The notes below the pieces were generated by a model that did not search any database, was not told the origin of the DNA, and saw nothing but the letters and a program-made list of their open reading frames with translations. Shown piece after piece: positions 62,999 through 64,000 of a DNA stretch of 64,000 nucleotides. The stretch covers positions 55,475,612-55,539,611 of the forward strand of contig NC_037091.1 of assembly GCF_002994745.2 (NCBI RefSeq), read 5' to 3'. Made by a program: the position numbers and the translations under genes. The stretch is from Rosa chinensis (Eukaryota; Streptophyta; Magnoliopsida; Rosales; Rosaceae). Each line of letters opens with the position of its first letter. Positions within the stretch are counted from its first letter, which is position 1.

Positions 62999-63531
62999 CT
63001 GTAATTGCCTCGCAATTAATTGAGATATAATGAATTATTCAATTTCAAGAACCTGAATGTTGATTCAGATCATGATACAACGCATATTTTCCGCAACATA
63101 TTTGGTTCAGAAGTTCCTAGCTCATAGAATCTCAAGTATATATCAACAAAACTAAAGATGTATCATATCCAGAAGTCAAAATGTGCAACGAAGGGGGATA
63201 GCCGACTCTGTCATAGTACAGAGAGATAATATACAAGGGCCAAATGCATGTACACATCACAAAGAGGGTTAGATCTAATAGACATGATGAACAACTATAT
63301 ATATACTTCGATAACACACAACTTGTATTGATCATGTTGATAACGATACAATAGCCGTGGACAAGCTCGATCACAGCAACTATGCATATACTAGACCGGT
63401 ATTACAGAACATATTGGGAGAAAAACAAAGAAACAATAGATATAAAGAAAAGAACTATTTGAGAGAACTCACCAAAGTTCTTCTCTATCTATAGGTCTAA
63501 CCAAGAACGCTGACTCGTGTGTACAGTCCGA
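62999..63531. other. 3' flank of the terminal gene
   Basis: AT-rich sequence; likely 3' UTR and spacer of the minus-strand gene that follows. No other feature was seen. Confidence 0.4.
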
Positions 63532-64000
63532 TCAAGCAACTAAAGAACTGGAATGTTTGTAGCTCCGAGTTGGCCATGTAGAGCTAACTGATTCTTCAGC
63601 CTCCACGCCTTGTGCGCCAACACACAAATATTGGTTTATTAACTTCCTATTGAAGGAACTTTGTCTGGAATTCCCTACTGATACTTTCCCATTTGAGCGA
63701 GATGATCCTACATTGTCAACACCCTTCTCCTTCTCCACGAAGGAAGGTGAAGACATGGATGATCGTGACAGAGGAATTGCATGCGATTGAGCTGGAAAAG
63801 CAAACTGAGGCACTGCTTGAATCACACCATGTGTTAGACCAGCAGTATATCTCATTTTAGTGTAGGGGCTTGGAAGATAAGTCCTGGCAGAAAGTATCCT
63901 TTTGCTGTTGGGAAGGGATGAAGATTTCAAATACATCTGCCGAAGTGGGATTGGACTGTCTTCCAAATCTGTAGATGGACTATACGAGCCCAAGGAATCA
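63532..64000 (-). CDS. C-terminal exon of an unrecognised protein (partial)
   Basis: An open frame enters from the right edge of the window and ends in TGA at 63532, giving at least 155 codons. The sequence is serine-rich (DSLGSYSPSTDLEDSPIPLR, SRSSMSSPSFVEKEKGVDN) and then basic, ending SYKHSSSLVA. It looks like a disordered C-terminal tail with no cysteine or histidine motif and no membrane helix. I do not recognise the family. The upstream exons lie outside the window, and exon boundaries cannot be fixed. Confidence 0.55.
   Translation of the reverse strand, partial: DSLGSYSPSTDLEDSPIPLRQMYLKSSSLPNSKRILSARTYLPSPYTKMRYTAGLTHGVIQAVPQFAFPAQSHAIPLSRSSMSSPSFVEKEKGVDNVGSSRSNGKVSVGNSRQSSFNRKLINQYLCVGAQGVEAEESVSSTWPTRSYKHSSSLVA

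Overview
This is a plant nuclear window, almost certainly from a eudicot. The evidence is GT-AG spliced genes with short exons, plastid and plant-type proteins (a chloroplast-targeted FabG, LHT amino-acid transporters), and dense LTR retrotransposons, MITEs, hAT and CACTA elements. The copia families and the gene content feel Rosaceae-like, but that is an impression from memory and was not tested.

Layout. 1-10 kb is repeat-rich: a CACTA element with intact ends (839-2679), a broken Ty1-copia copy (3028-5621), shuffled exons of an acyl-protein thioesterase ending at a CACTA-like terminus (6677-7926), and a small duplicated block with an insertion. 11-25.3 kb is the gene-bearing part: plastid 3-oxoacyl-ACP reductase (FabG, 11 exons, + strand), an intronless TLC-domain membrane protein (+), decayed duplicates of the TLC/POLA2 3' junction, then the complete DNA polymerase alpha B subunit (POLA2, 16 exons, - strand).

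25-56.6 kb is a tandem duplication. A unit running from inside POLA2 exon 2, through the POLA2 5' end and a lysine/histidine-transporter (LHT) gene, to about 0.5 kb upstream of LHT is present twice (about 25,095-40,118 and 40,119-56,630). Both LHT genes (37,093-39,613 and 53,608-56,003) are intact 439-residue reading frames. The second POLA2 5' end is a dead fragment. After the duplication each copy took different insertions. Copy 1 has a LINE remnant, a 3.7-kb hAT element with an uninterrupted 672-residue transposase, a long-inverted-repeat MITE sitting in the LINE poly(A) tail, and a copia element inside that MITE. Copy 2 has a MITE within a larger inverted-repeat element, an older copia element carrying a 2.5-kb solo LTR, and a Mutator-type MITE.

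57.1-63.0 kb is a Ty1-copia element on the + strand with paired 519-bp LTRs and a target duplication, but it has lost reverse transcriptase and most of RNase H. The window ends in the last exon of an unrecognised gene (- strand).

The host genes are housekeeping: plastid fatty-acid synthesis, replication priming, a membrane lipid-type protein and amino-acid import. They do not form a pathway together. The notable content is the structural history: a microhomology-like duplication junction, nested insertions that can be ordered in time, and one hAT element that looks potentially autonomous. All exon coordinates were read by eye from splice sites and family knowledge; no alignment or database search was run.
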